Positions 7,573 to 21,685 of a DNA stretch of 44,613 nucleotides are shown piece after piece. The stretch's first letter is position 1. Every line of letters begins with the position of its first letter. The stretch lies in NCBI GenBank assembly GCA_030681525.1, contig JAUXSD010000015.1:1-44613 (forward strand), written 5' to 3'. Made by a program: the position numbers and the translations under genes. A model generated the notes under the pieces. The model saw only the letters and a program-made list of their open reading frames with translations. It did no database searches and was not told where the DNA came from. The DNA is from Solirubrobacteraceae bacterium. GTDB lineage: Bacteria > Actinomycetota > Thermoleophilia > Solirubrobacterales > Solirubrobacteraceae.

Positions 7573-8118
7573 ATGGACAACGTCTCGCAGACCCCGACCG
7601 AGCCCCACGACTACGCGGCCGTCAACGTCGCCTGGGCCGGCCTGCTGACCGCGCTGCTGCGGGCAACCGCGCGCGACGACAGGACGGGGCCCGGGCCGGC
7701 CGAGCTACCGGTGTACGGGCTGGCGACCTTCGCGCTGACGAAGGCGCTGGCCAAGGAGAAGGTCGGCGTGTGGGCCCGCGAGCCGCTCGTCGAGGAGGAC
7801 AGCGCCGACGGCGATCGCCGGCCGCGCGGCCGCGGCCTGCGCTACGTGCTCGGCGAGCTCGTGACCTGTCCGCGCTGCCTGGGCACATGGGGCTCGCTCG
7901 GCCTCGTCGGCCTGCGGGTCGTGCGCCCGCGCGAGGGCCGGATCGTGGCCGGCGTGCTCGCCACCGCGGCGATCAACGACATCCTGCAATCGGGCTTCAC
8001 GCTGCTGTGCGCCAAGGCCAACGCCACCCAGTCCGGCGCGCAGGTCGCCGAGCACCAGGCACATCGCGTGCAGGCGCTCGACAACGCGGCGGCGCCCGCG
8101 TCGTCGGCGCGCCGCTGA
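7573..8118 (+). CDS. DUF1360 membrane-associated protein
   Basis: A 181-residue protein of the DUF1360 family, whose function is unknown. Family marks are VYGLATFALTKALAKEKVGVWAREP near the middle, a Cys-x2-Cys pair in ELVTCPRCLGTWGSLGLVGLR, and a hydrophobic helix around VAGVLATAAINDILQSG. The Cys pair could bind metal or be redox-active. The gene starts 84 bases away from the divergent NTF2-like start. GGGTAG at 7557-7562 resembles a SigB-type -10, but there is no matching -35, so I do not call a promoter. Confidence 0.75.
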   Translation: MDNVSQTPTEPHDYAAVNVAWAGLLTALLRATARDDRTGPGPAELPVYGLATFALTKALAKEKVGVWAREPLVEEDSADGDRRPRGRGLRYVLGELVTCPRCLGTWGSLGLVGLRVVRPREGRIVAGVLATAAINDILQSGFTLLCAKANATQSGAQVAEHQAHRVQALDNAAAPASSARR

Positions 8119-8121
8119 CGT

Positions 8122-8463
8122 TCAGGGGGCGCGGCGCCGCCGGCGCAGCACGACGATCGCCACGAGCAGCACGGCCGCGGCTCCGGCCAGCACCGGTGGC
8201 GGCAGCTCCTGCGCGCGGGAGCGGACCTGCACGGCCGTCGGACCGGCCTTCGCCCTGACCTGCTCGGCGGCGGGGGCGACCTTCGCCCGCACCTGCTCGG
8301 CCGCGCCCTCGGCACGCGCCTTGACCTCCTCGGCCTTGTCGTGGGCGCGGCTCTTGACGTCGGCCTTGTAGGCCAGCGCCTCGACGGTCTGGCCGAGCTC
8401 CTCGCGCGTCTGCTCGACCTGCGCGCGGGCCGCCGCGATGCTCTCCTCGGGATCGGTGCTCAT
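8122..8463 (-). CDS. DUF3618 protein (coiled coil plus one C-terminal membrane helix)
   Basis: A 113-residue DUF3618 protein. The start MSTDPEESIAAARAQVEQTREELGQTVEAL is the family signature. It is followed by amphipathic Ala/Glu/Lys-rich repeats (AEQVRAKVAPAAEQVRAK), and one membrane helix (PPVLAGAAAVLLVAIVVL) ending in RRRRR. The protein is probably a membrane-tethered coiled coil. Its ATG overlaps the TGA of the upstream holin-like gene by four bases, so the two are translationally coupled, a pairing seen in many actinobacteria. Function unknown; envelope stress is the usual guess. Confidence 0.83.
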   Translation of the reverse strand: MSTDPEESIAAARAQVEQTREELGQTVEALAYKADVKSRAHDKAEEVKARAEGAAEQVRAKVAPAAEQVRAKAGPTAVQVRSRAQELPPPVLAGAAAVLLVAIVVLRRRRRAP

Positions 8464-8903
8464 CGGGCGCTCCTCGCCTTGATCTCCCCGATGTCGTCCT
8501 GCACGCTGTCGATCGCGCGCTCGGGCTTGGCGGGCGCGGCCTCGGCGACCTCCTGCTTGCCGGCCAGCGCCATGCCGCCGGCCGCCGCCAGCAGCACGAG
8601 CGCGACGATCAGGGCCGCCAGCCAGGCGTCCATCGCGGTCGCCAGCGCGAGCACGATGCATGCGATGAGCACGGCGACGCCGAACAGCGCCACGATGCCC
8701 GCGGCGCCGAGCAGCCCGGCCCCGATGCCGGCGTGCTTGGCCTTCTGCTGCATCTCGAGCTGCGCCAGGCGCAGCTCCTCGCGGACGAGCCGCGACGTCT
8801 GCTCGCTCGCGCGCTTGAGCAGCTCGCCGATCGGCAGTTCGCCGGGGTCGGCGCCGGCTGGGCCGGAACTGCCGGCCGGGGGGCGAGCGAGACGCTCAGC
8901 CAT
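8460..8903 (-). CDS. Phage holin family (DUF1469) membrane protein
   Basis: A 147-residue protein of the actinobacterial holin-superfamily-III/DUF1469 type. Signature stretch: ELLKRASEQTSRLVREELRLAQLEMQQKAKHAG, followed by two membrane helices (LLGAAGIVALFGVAVLIACIV and WLAALIVALVLLAAAGGMAL) and a charged tail. Despite the name there is no phage context; such genes are chromosomal and paired with DUF3618 as here. A near-perfect AAGGAGG ribosome site lies five to twelve bases before the ATG. On the same strand GGGTAC at 8958-8953 resembles a SigB-type -10 but its -35 is poor. Confidence 0.84.
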   Translation of the reverse strand: MAERLARPPAGSSGPAGADPGELPIGELLKRASEQTSRLVREELRLAQLEMQQKAKHAGIGAGLLGAAGIVALFGVAVLIACIVLALATAMDAWLAALIVALVLLAAAGGMALAGKQEVAEAAPAKPERAIDSVQDDIGEIKARSAR

Positions 8904-8995
8904 GGATGCCTCCTTCGTCAGCGTGGGAAACGGTCTGCACCGCGGCCAGCGTGTACCCGCGGCCGCATCTGCCATGCACGCACCGCCGAGCGCGG

Positions 8996-9781
8996 TCAGG
9001 CCCTGACGAGCAGCTCCTCGGAGCGCGCGGCGCCGAGGCGCATGCGCTGCAACGCATGGCGGATGATCCGCGAGACCTGCATCTGGCTGACGCCGAGGAC
9101 GTCGCCGATCTCGCGTTGCGTCATGTCCAGCTCGAAGTGCATCCGCAGCACCCGCCGGTCGCGCTCGGTGACCATCCGCAGCAGGCGTTCGAGCACGACG
9201 CGCTCCTCCGCGACGTCGTAGGCGTCGTCGTCGAGCCCGATCCGATCCTCCAGCCGGGCCGTGCCGTCGTCCTCGCTGCCGAGCTGGGCCTGCATCGAGA
9301 CGGCGTAGCGCGCGTGGTGGGCGTGCAGCGCCTCGAGGACATGCTCCTGCGGCTCGTCGAGCTTCTCCGCCAGCTCGGCGACGGTCGGGGCGCGTAGGTC
9401 CTCGGTCAGCTCGACGACCGCCGCGTCGACGCGCAGCGCGAGCTCCTGCAGGGCGCGCGGCGGGCGCACCGACCATGTCCGGTCGCGGAAGTAGCGCTTG
9501 ATCTCGCCGGAGATCGTCGGCACCGCGTACGTCGAGAACGCTACCCCGCGGGCGGGATCGAAGCGGTCGACCGCGTTGATGAGGCCGATCGTCGCGACCT
9601 GCAGCAGATCTTCGAGCGTGTCACGCCGCGAGGAGAACCGCAGGGCGATGCTGCGGGCGAGCGGGAGGAAGCGCTCGATGAGCTGCTCGCGAGCGGCGGC
9701 GTCGCGCGTGGCGTGAAAGCGGGCAAACAGCGCGGCCTCGCCGGGAACGCGGGCGCTCGGATCCACTGTACGGCTCGGCAT
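8996..9781 (-). CDS. SigB/SigF/SigG-type alternative sigma factor
   Basis: A 261-residue group 3 sigma-70 factor. Region 2: LIERFLPLARSIALRF and LEDLLQVATIGLINAVDRFDPARGVAFSTYAVPTI; region 3: RPPRALQELALRVD; region 4: LLRMVTERDRRVLRMHFELDMTQREIGDVLGVSQMQVSRIIRHAL. This architecture is that of stress and sporulation factors controlled by RsbW/SpoIIAB-type kinases. A STAS antagonist gene lies 172 bp upstream on the same strand, and a kinase/phosphatase fusion lies 2 kb away, supporting partner-switch control. The intergenic space upstream holds a weak SigB-like element (GTAG, 14 bases, GGGTAA, minus strand 9943-9920). A second paralogue follows at 11.0 kb. Confidence 0.93.
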   Translation of the reverse strand: MPSRTVDPSARVPGEAALFARFHATRDAAAREQLIERFLPLARSIALRFSSRRDTLEDLLQVATIGLINAVDRFDPARGVAFSTYAVPTISGEIKRYFRDRTWSVRPPRALQELALRVDAAVVELTEDLRAPTVAELAEKLDEPQEHVLEALHAHHARYAVSMQAQLGSEDDGTARLEDRIGLDDDAYDVAEERVVLERLLRMVTERDRRVLRMHFELDMTQREIGDVLGVSQMQVSRIIRHALQRMRLGAARSEELLVRA

Positions 9782-9953
9782 GGGTGCCCCCTCGCGTCAG
9801 GATGACGTTGCCTTGCCGGCCGCCGAGCTCCCGTGTCGCACGCGAGTGCTCGTCTTCCCTGCAGTTTCCAGCACGTTGACGTTGCCCGTCCGATGCCGAA
9901 CTTCGTCCTCGGCCGCACCTTACCCTACGAGCGATGCGCCTACGCGCGGTGGG

Positions 9954-10304
9954 TCAGCCGGCGTCGGCGCGCACCAGGCCGAGCAGGCCGCAGACCTCGA
10001 GCGCGCGCTGGACGGCGGGCGGGCCGCTGAGCAGCGAGAACTCGTGCTCGGTGTCCTCGGCGAAGCGGTGCTCGGCGACGATGACGCGGATCCCGCTGGA
10101 GTCGATGAACGTCAGCTCGCGCAGGTCGAGGACGACGTGCTCGAAGCCCGCGCTGCGCAGCTCGTGCAGCTGCTTCTCGAGCAGGCTCGCCGTCGCGAGG
10201 TCGAGCTCACCGACCGGCGCGACGCGGACGGTGTCGCGCTCGGGGTGCACGTCGACGCGAAACGGCGGCGCGGGCTGGCTGAGCGGTTCGGTGTTCGCGG
10301 GCAC
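9954..10304 (-). CDS. STAS-domain anti-sigma factor antagonist (RsbV/SpoIIAA-like)
   Basis: A 116-residue STAS protein. Such proteins bind and sequester an RsbW-type anti-sigma kinase when their serine is unphosphorylated, freeing the sigma factor. The motif VVLDLRELTFIDSSGIRVIV carries the phosphorylatable Ser of DSSG. GELDLATA earlier is also typical. It begins on GTG only three bases after the DUF2294 gene stop, so both are one transcript. The likely kinase partner is the HATPase domain of the 11.9-14.3 kb protein, and the likely phosphatase is the PP2C domain of that same protein. Partner assignments are inference. Confidence 0.9.
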   Translation of the reverse strand: MPANTEPLSQPAPPFRVDVHPERDTVRVAPVGELDLATASLLEKQLHELRSAGFEHVVLDLRELTFIDSSGIRVIVAEHRFAEDTEHEFSLLSGPPAVQRALEVCGLLGLVRADAG

Positions 10305-10307
10305 GGC

Positions 10308-10739
10308 TCAGCCCGCGGACGAGCCGTCGGCCCCGGCGCCGTCCGTTGACGCGGCCGCGTCGAGGCGCTCGTCGCCGCTGCCGCGCGGCTTGAGGATGAA
10401 CATCTCGACGGCGATGTCGGGATCGATGTGGTGGTCGCTGAGGAAGGCGAGGACCTCGCGGCCGGTGTGCTGCTCGACGGCCGCCACGAGATCGTGCTTC
10501 ATCGTGCGCTGAAAGCGGCGGCGCATGTCGATGACCGCGTCGGAGTGGCCGTCCTTGACGAGGCTGCGCTCGGCCTTGAGCAACGCGTCGCGCAGCACGA
10601 CGATGACATGGGACTCGGTGATCGTCGTGTAGGCCTGCGTCGGGCCGCGGCCCGTGTAGTCACGCAGCAGTCGCACGAGTGCGTTGCTGATCGCCTGGGC
10701 GGCTTCACCTCGGCTTACGAAAGCTTCTGGACTCGTCAC
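10308..10739 (-). CDS. MpsC-family (DUF2294) protein
   Basis: A 143-residue DUF2294/MpsC-family protein. Signature segments are AISNALVRLLRDYTGRGPTQAYTTI, VIVVLRDALLKAERSLVKDG and MRRRFQRTMKHDLVAAVEQHTGREVLAFLSDHHIDPDIAVEMFIL. The last ~25 residues are low-complexity. MpsC is named from a cation/bicarbonate uptake system in staphylococci, but actinobacterial members sit beside signalling genes, as here, and their role is open. Starts on GTG with a GGAAAGG stretch upstream, and heads the STAS gene. Confidence 0.85.
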   Translation of the reverse strand: MTSPEAFVSRGEAAQAISNALVRLLRDYTGRGPTQAYTTITESHVIVVLRDALLKAERSLVKDGHSDAVIDMRRRFQRTMKHDLVAAVEQHTGREVLAFLSDHHIDPDIAVEMFILKPRGSGDERLDAAASTDGAGADGSSAG

Positions 10740-11040
10740 GAACGGACAAGCCTTTCCCGTCTCCTGCGGAGGATCGTACCGGGTCGGCGGGCATGGAGAC
10801 GCTACGAGCCCAGACGCGGTGCCAGATCCCCCCAGAAGTGCCCCGCGGCCGATGGCCGCCGGTCAGCAGAGAGCGCAGGTCGATCAACCTTAGCCCACCC
10901 GGCGCGTTGTTGGTGACGCAACGCCGGTTTTCGGCGTCCGTGGCCCGGGTAGAGGCTCGGCCAGGGACGACCGCCTCGCTTGTCACCAGTACGACAGGTT
11001 TCGCCGGTCATCAGACGAACGACTGCCTTGAGGTGAAAAC
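10740..11040. other. 301-bp divergent intergenic region between DUF2294 and sigma factor genes
   Basis: No credible coding frame. It contains a SigB-like promoter at 10927-10952 and a GCGTTG-N9-CAACGC inverted repeat at 10904-10924 immediately upstream of the -35. On the minus strand GGTACGAT near 10777-10784 could be a housekeeping -10 for the DUF2294/STAS genes. The rest shows nothing recognisable. Confidence 0.5.
10927..10952 (+). promoter_or_regulatory. SigB/SigF-type promoter of second sigma factor gene
   Basis: GTTT at 10927-10930, 16 bases, then GGGTAG at 10947-10952 matches the GTTT-N14-16-GGGTA pattern known for SigB/SigF-class factors. It lies 88 bases before the GTG start. An inverted repeat (GCGTTG-N9-CAACGC, 10904-10924) just upstream could be an operator. 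It suggests auto- or cross-activation by the two sigma factors encoded here. Confidence 0.6.
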
Positions 11041-11880
11041 GTGGCCGCACCGAATCCAACTGCCGCCTGCGCGGACGGTGAAGCGGACGCAGCGCTCGCG
11101 CAGGCCGCGGGCGATCGTCGTGCGCGTGAGGACCTGCGCCTGTTTCGCGCCTGGGTGGACCAGGGCGATCGCCGGGCGCGCGCGCAGCTGATCGAGCGCT
11201 TCCTGCCGCTGGCACGCTCGCTGGCGCGCCGCTACGAGCGCGGAGCCGAGCCGCTGGAGGATCTCGTCCAGGTCGCGTCGGTCGCGCTCGTCAAGGCGAT
11301 CGACCGCTACGACCCGGCGCGCGGCTACGCGTTCAGCTCGTTCGCCGTCCCGACGATCGCCGGCGAGCTCAAGCGCCATTTCCGCGACCAGACGTGGATG
11401 GTGCGCCCGCCCCGCGGCATCCAGGAGGTCACCCTGCGCGTCGAGGGCGCGCTGGCCCGCCTGACCCAGCAGCTCGACCGGTCGCCCACGACGCGCGAGC
11501 TGGCCGACGCCGTCGGTGTCGACGACGAGGCGATCCTCGAGGCGATGCAGGCCCGCAGCGCCCGCGGCGCGCTGTCGCTGCACGCGCCCCAGGGCGACCC
11601 CGCCGACGCGATGTCGCTGCAGGACACGCTCGGCGCCGTGGATCCCGACATCGAGCGCGCCGAGACGCGCGCCGAGCTCGATCGGCTCATGACCGAGGTG
11701 TCCCCCCGCGCGCGCGAGATGCTGCGCATGCGCTTCGAGGAGGACATGACCCAGGCGGAGATCGGCGCCGCGATCGGGATCAGCCAGATGCAGGTCTCGC
11801 GGATCCTGCGCCAGACGATCGCCAAGCTGCGCGAGGTCGCCGGGGCGGGCGCTCAGCCCGACGAGCCGACGCTCGTCTGA
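11041..11880 (+). CDS. SigB/SigF/SigG-type alternative sigma factor (second copy)
   Basis: A 279-residue paralogue of the factor at 9.0-9.8 kb. Regions: LIERFLPLARSLARRY, LEDLVQVASVALVKAIDRYDPARGYAFSSFAVPTIAGELKRHF, RPPRGIQEVTLRVE and RMRFEEDMTQAEIGAAIGISQMQVSRILRQTIAKLR. The N-terminal ~35 residues are specific to this copy. GTG at 11041 has a TTGAGGTG ribosome-like site about seven bases upstream. Its promoter looks SigB-dependent. The 3' end overlaps by 28 bp the converging gene for the PP2C/HATPase regulator, which may control this factor. Confidence 0.93.
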   Translation: MAAPNPTAACADGEADAALAQAAGDRRAREDLRLFRAWVDQGDRRARAQLIERFLPLARSLARRYERGAEPLEDLVQVASVALVKAIDRYDPARGYAFSSFAVPTIAGELKRHFRDQTWMVRPPRGIQEVTLRVEGALARLTQQLDRSPTTRELADAVGVDDEAILEAMQARSARGALSLHAPQGDPADAMSLQDTLGAVDPDIERAETRAELDRLMTEVSPRAREMLRMRFEEDMTQAEIGAAIGISQMQVSRILRQTIAKLREVAGAGAQPDEPTLV

Positions 11881-14309
11881 CCGGCGGCCGTCGCCGGGGC
11901 GATCGCCAGGCGACGGCTCATCCGCACCGTCGTGCCGCCGGGCCGCGGCTGCACGTCGACGACGTCCATGAGCTTGCGCATGAGCGGCAGGCCACGGCCG
12001 CGGTCGGAGCGCTCGCGCGGCTCGCGCCACGTCCCGTTGTCGCGCACGTTGATCGAGATCTCGCCGCCCTCGGCGGAGAACTCGACCGTGAAGAGGTCGT
12101 CGCCGAAGTCGTAGCCGTGCTCGATGGCGTTCTCGCAGGCCTCGTTGCAGGCCATGATCACGTCCTCGGCCTCGTCGACGTCGGCGCCGTGCTCGACGAG
12201 CCAGCGGCGCAGCGTCTGGCGCATCGCGAACAGCCCGCCCGAGTCCTTGGAGACCTCCAGGGCGACCGTTGCGCCGAGCGTCTCCTGCAGGCGCACGACG
12301 AGCAGCGTGACGTCGTCGGAGCGCGCGGTGTCGTCGCGCAGGCGATCGAGCAGCAGCTCGCATGTCGCCTCGACATCGGTGCTCATCTCGGTCGCCGCGC
12401 TGCGCAGGCGCTCGAGGCCGACGTCGAGCACCTCGGTCGGCTCCTCGACGAGCCCGTCGGTGTACATGACGAGCGTCGCGCCGGGCTCCAGGCGCCGCGT
12501 GTGCTGCTTGTAGCGCGGCGTCGCCAGGACGCCCATCGGCGGCGAGGGGGGCTCGTCGAGGTAGGCCGCGTTGCCGCCCGCGCCGACGAGCAGCGGCGGC
12601 GGATGGCCGGCGTTCGTGAAGCGCAGCGTGCCCGTGCCCGGCTCGAGGATCGCCAGCACGACGGTCGTCATGATCGCCTCGTCGGAGCCGAGCGCGAGCG
12701 TGAAGCGGTTCAGGCGGTCGGCCATCTTGCCGGTGTCGTCGGCCTGCATGAGGATCGCCCGCAGCGCGCTGCGCATCTGGCCCATCGTCGAGGCGGCCTC
12801 GATCCCGCGCCCGACGACGTCGCCGATCGCCAGCGCCACCCGGCCGCTGGGCAGCGCGATCGCGTCGTACCAGTCGCCGCCGACGGCGGTCCCGTTCTCG
12901 CCGGGCTCGTAGCGCGCGCCGAGCGCGATGCCCGCGACGTCGGGCAGGCGCTTGGGCAGCAGCGAGCGCTGCAGCTCCTGCGCGATGCGCCGCTCGCGCT
13001 CGTAGAGCCGGGTGCGGCCGATCGCCAGGCCGGCGCGATCGGCGGCGAGACGCAGCAGGGCGATCGTCTCGCGGTCGAAGTCGCGCCGCGTGAGCGTTCC
13101 GACCTGGATCGACCCGATGACGTGCGCGGCGTCGAAGAGCGGGACGGCCAGCAGCGACGTGATCGCGCCCCCGAGCGAGTGCGCGTCGACGCCGTCGGCG
13201 GGGACGTCGGCGATCATCACCGGGCCGCGCTCGCGGGAGACGCGCTCGACGATCCCGTCGACGACCGCCTCGCGCGCGTCACGCTCGACGATCGTCTCCA
13301 CACCGCCGGCCGCCCGCGCTCTGATCGGGCGCGGCTCGTCGGTCAGGACCGCGGCGACACGATCGACGTCGAGCGCGTCGAGGATGCGGTCCAGCAGTTC
13401 GCGCAGGAGATCCTCCAGGCTGACGGCGTCGAGCACCGCAGCGGCGATCGACTGCATGATCTGCAGGCGCTCGGCGGCGGCCTCGGCCTGCGCGCGCGCC
13501 GACTGCGCGCGGATGAGCTGCTCGCGGTCGCGCTGCGCGCGGCGGCGCTCGCGCAGGTCCTGCAGCTGCAGGATGAGGTCGGGCCGCCCGCCGTTGGAGG
13601 GCCGCGCCAGCGACGCGCTGACGAGCACCGGGATGGTCGTCCCGCGCGGGCCGGTGAGGCGCCGCTCGAACTCGTACCTGCGGATCGCTCCCGTCATGAG
13701 CTCGTCGCGCCGGGCGGCGTCGATGCCGATGTCGGCGGGCGGTCCCAGCTCGTCGAGCGTGTGGCCGACGAGCTCCGCGGCGCTGCGCCCGACGGTCTCC
13801 TCGAGCGCGCGGTTGACGTGGCGGATGCGGCCGTCCGGATCGGCTCGCGCCATCCCGATCGGCGCGTCCTCGAACGTCGCACGCAGCTGCTCCTCGCGCT
13901 CGGCCAGCGCGCGCCCGCGCTCGTGGAGCTCGCCGAAGACCTCGACCTTCGAGCGCAGGATCAGCGGGTCCACCGGCTTGAAGAGGTAGTCGACCGCGCC
14001 CGCGTCGTAGCCGCGGAAGACGTGCTCGGGCGTCTTGCTGATCGCGGTGACGAAGATGATCGGGACGTTGCGCGTGCGCTCCCGGGCGCGGATCAGCCGC
14101 GCGGTCTCGAAGCCGTCGATGCCGGGCATCTGGACGTCGAGCAGGATCGCCGCGAACTCGTCGCGCAGCAGGGCCCGGAGCGCCTCGTCGCCCGAGCGCG
14201 CGCGCACGAGGCGGTAGCCGGTCGGCTCGAGGATCGCCTCCAGCGCGAGCAGGTTCTCCTCGTGGTCGTCGACGAGCAGGACCGCGGTGGTCGAGCGCGC
14301 GTCTCTCAT
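11853..14309 (-). CDS. Receiver-PAS-GAF-PP2C-HATPase partner-switch regulator (RsbU and RsbW activities in one chain)
   Basis: An 818-residue cytosolic regulator. Domains in order: receiver ~8-125 (LLVDDHEENLLALEAIL; phosphoacceptor Asp ~58 in LLDVQMPGIDG; Lys in FKPVD); PAS ~145-265 (APIGMARADPDGRIRHVN); GAF ~310-455; PP2C/SpoIIE phosphatase ~475-680 (AVGGDWYDAI, AIGDVVGRGI, FTNAGHPPPLL, VMYTDGLVE); and an RsbW-like GHKL ATPase ~690-800 (N box ACNEACENAIEHG, G1 VRDNGTW, G2 RGRGLPLM). The phosphatase would dephosphorylate a STAS antagonist and the ATPase domain would phosphorylate it or bind sigma. The ATG overlaps the cheB stop by four bases, making it the last gene of the HAMP-kinase operon, where the kinase is the likely donor to its receiver. 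Confidence 0.92.
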   Translation of the reverse strand: MRDARSTTAVLLVDDHEENLLALEAILEPTGYRLVRARSGDEALRALLRDEFAAILLDVQMPGIDGFETARLIRARERTRNVPIIFVTAISKTPEHVFRGYDAGAVDYLFKPVDPLILRSKVEVFGELHERGRALAEREEQLRATFEDAPIGMARADPDGRIRHVNRALEETVGRSAAELVGHTLDELGPPADIGIDAARRDELMTGAIRRYEFERRLTGPRGTTIPVLVSASLARPSNGGRPDLILQLQDLRERRRAQRDREQLIRAQSARAQAEAAAERLQIMQSIAAAVLDAVSLEDLLRELLDRILDALDVDRVAAVLTDEPRPIRARAAGGVETIVERDAREAVVDGIVERVSRERGPVMIADVPADGVDAHSLGGAITSLLAVPLFDAAHVIGSIQVGTLTRRDFDRETIALLRLAADRAGLAIGRTRLYERERRIAQELQRSLLPKRLPDVAGIALGARYEPGENGTAVGGDWYDAIALPSGRVALAIGDVVGRGIEAASTMGQMRSALRAILMQADDTGKMADRLNRFTLALGSDEAIMTTVVLAILEPGTGTLRFTNAGHPPPLLVGAGGNAAYLDEPPSPPMGVLATPRYKQHTRRLEPGATLVMYTDGLVEEPTEVLDVGLERLRSAATEMSTDVEATCELLLDRLRDDTARSDDVTLLVVRLQETLGATVALEVSKDSGGLFAMRQTLRRWLVEHGADVDEAEDVIMACNEACENAIEHGYDFGDDLFTVEFSAEGGEISINVRDNGTWREPRERSDRGRGLPLMRKLMDVVDVQPRPGGTTVRMSRRLAIAPATAAGQTSVGSSG

Positions 14310-14893
14310 GGCAGCGAGCGCGTCGACGTGGCGGCGAGCTCGACGAGCGCCGGCCCGATCTCGTCGAGCTCGAGCACGCGCGCCTCCGGTGTCGACCACA
14401 GCGCGGCCTCGGGCATCTCGCGGCGCTCGGCGGTCTGCGGGTTCTGAACGATCGTCGTCCCGCCGCGGGCGGCGATCTTCGCCAGACCGACCGCCCCGTC
14501 GGCGTTGGCGCCGGTCAGCACGACGCCGGCGCTGCGCGCACCGTAGGCATCGGCGGCCGAGCCGAGCAGGACGTCGATCGACGGCCGGCTGAAGTGCAGC
14601 GGCTCGTCGACCGACAGCGAGACGGCGCCGGGCTCGACGAGCAGGTGGTACCCCGCCGGCGCGACGATCACGACTCCGGGCGCGAGCTGCAGCTTGTCCT
14701 CGGCTTCGCAGACGGGTATCGCGCAGCGCTCGTCGAGCAGGTGCTCGAGCGCGCCGTCGCGCCCGTCGTCCGGGCGGTGCTGGGCGATCACGACCGCCGC
14801 GCCGAAGTCGGCGGGCAGGCAGCCGAGCACGATCTCGATCGCGTGCAGGCCGCCCCACGAGGCGCCGACCGCGACGAGCTCGACGCGCGTCAT
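14306..14893 (-). CDS. cheB: CheB methylesterase domain protein without receiver
   Basis: A 195-residue stand-alone CheB catalytic domain, which removes methyl esters from (or deamidates) glutamyl side chains of receptors. Active-site elements are visible: GASWGGLHAI (Ser 12), IAQHRPDD (His) and LTGANADGAVGLAKI (Asp). The N-terminal receiver that gates classical CheB is absent, so control must come from elsewhere. It overlaps cheR upstream and the PP2C regulator downstream by ATGA, so all are translated together. No chemoreceptor, CheA or CheW is in the window; the likely substrate is the neighbouring HAMP-array kinase (inference). Confidence 0.9.
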   Translation of the reverse strand: MTRVELVAVGASWGGLHAIEIVLGCLPADFGAAVVIAQHRPDDGRDGALEHLLDERCAIPVCEAEDKLQLAPGVVIVAPAGYHLLVEPGAVSLSVDEPLHFSRPSIDVLLGSAADAYGARSAGVVLTGANADGAVGLAKIAARGGTTIVQNPQTAERREMPEAALWSTPEARVLELDEIGPALVELAATSTRSLP

Positions 14894-15719
14894 GTGCGCC
14901 TCCGGAAGATCTTCTCGGCCTCGACCAGCGGCTCGTACTCGGCGGCGTGGCGCGAATGGCGCAGCGACTCCTTGCGGCCCAGCGCGAGGATTCCCTTGCG
15001 GGTCATGCTCGCGCCGAAGAGCCCCAGCACCTTCTCCTGCAGCTCGGGCCCGAAGTAGATCAGCACGTTGCGGCACACGATGAGCTGAAACTCGTTGAAC
15101 GATCCATCCGTGACCAGATTGTGCTGGGCGAAGACCGTGCCCGCCACCAGCGCGGGGTCGAAGCGCGCGACGTCGCCCTCGGCGGTGTAGTAGGCCGAGA
15201 AGGAGTCCGTGCCGCCGGCGCGCTGGTAGTTCTCGGTGTAGAGCTGCATCCGCTCCAGGGCGAACGCGCCCGCCCGGGCGCGCTCCAGCGCCGTCTCGTC
15301 GATGTCGGTGGCGTAGATCCGCGAGCGCTCGAGCAGGCCCTCCTCGCGCAGCGCGATCGCCACGGAGTAGATCTCCTCGCCGGTCGAGCAGCCCGCGTTC
15401 CAGACCCGGATGAACGGATAGGTGCGTAGCAGCGGAAGCACGTGCGCGCGCAACGCGCGATGGAAGCTCGGGTCGCGGAACATCTCGGTGACGTTGATCG
15501 AGAGGTCGCGCAGCAGGCGGTCCATGCAGGCGGGCTCGTGCAGGATGCGCTCCTGCAGACCGGAGATCGTCTCCAGCCCCTCGCCGTAGACGCGGTGCCA
15601 CAGCCGGCGGCGCAGCGACGCCAGCGCGTACCCCCGGAAGTCGTAGCCGTAGGCGCGCTGGATGGCCTCCAGCAGCAGCTCGATCTCCAGCCGCTCGCGT
15701 GCCTCGTGGGCATCGCCGG

Positions 15720-15735
<16 letters not shown>
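14890..15735 (-). CDS. cheR: CheR-type glutamate O-methyltransferase
   Basis: A 281-residue protein-glutamate methyltransferase of the CheR family using S-adenosylmethionine. Visible: N-terminal helical domain ([15 protein letters not shown]), [17 protein letters not shown]-binding [33 protein letters not shown] and CRNVLIYF, at family-typical spacing and length. Its start lies inside the end of the HAMP kinase gene (16-bp overlap), showing tight coupling. It lacks the C-terminal pentapeptide tether site search that chemoreceptor systems may use, and there is no receptor nearby. Likely target: the Glu/Gln-rich coiled coil of the kinase (inference). Confidence 0.93.
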
Positions 15736-21584
<5,849 letters not shown>

Positions 21585-21628
21585 GCTGCCTGACCCCCAA
21601 CTCGTTGCTCGTCCCCAACCGGGGCGCG

Positions 21629-21653
21629 GTACCCGTCCGCGATCCACCCTAAC
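21629..21653 (-). promoter_or_regulatory. SigB-like promoter of the HAMP kinase-cheR-cheB-PP2C operon
   Basis: On the minus strand GTTA (21653-21650), 15 bases, GGGTAC (21634-21629) is one base off the GTTT-N-GGGTA pattern. It lies 44 bases before the ATG at 21584. This would put the regulator operon under the class of sigma factor it is predicted to control. Confidence 0.5.
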
Positions 21654-21685
21654 CCTACGTTTGGCCCGGCGCCGCGGCGGGGCAA

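Noticed and set aside
8460-8903. Holin-like gene as sign of a prophage
   Set aside because: DUF1469 proteins paired with DUF3618 are ordinary chromosomal genes in actinobacteria; no other phage gene is present.
11394-14447. Plus-strand frame of about 1000 codons
   Set aside because: Shadow of the sigma factor and PP2C/HATPase genes; no recognisable domain.
21648-21660. Telomere-like TAGGGTTAGGG (minus strand)
   Set aside because: Only one and a half units; explained as part of the promoter region of the HAMP kinase gene.
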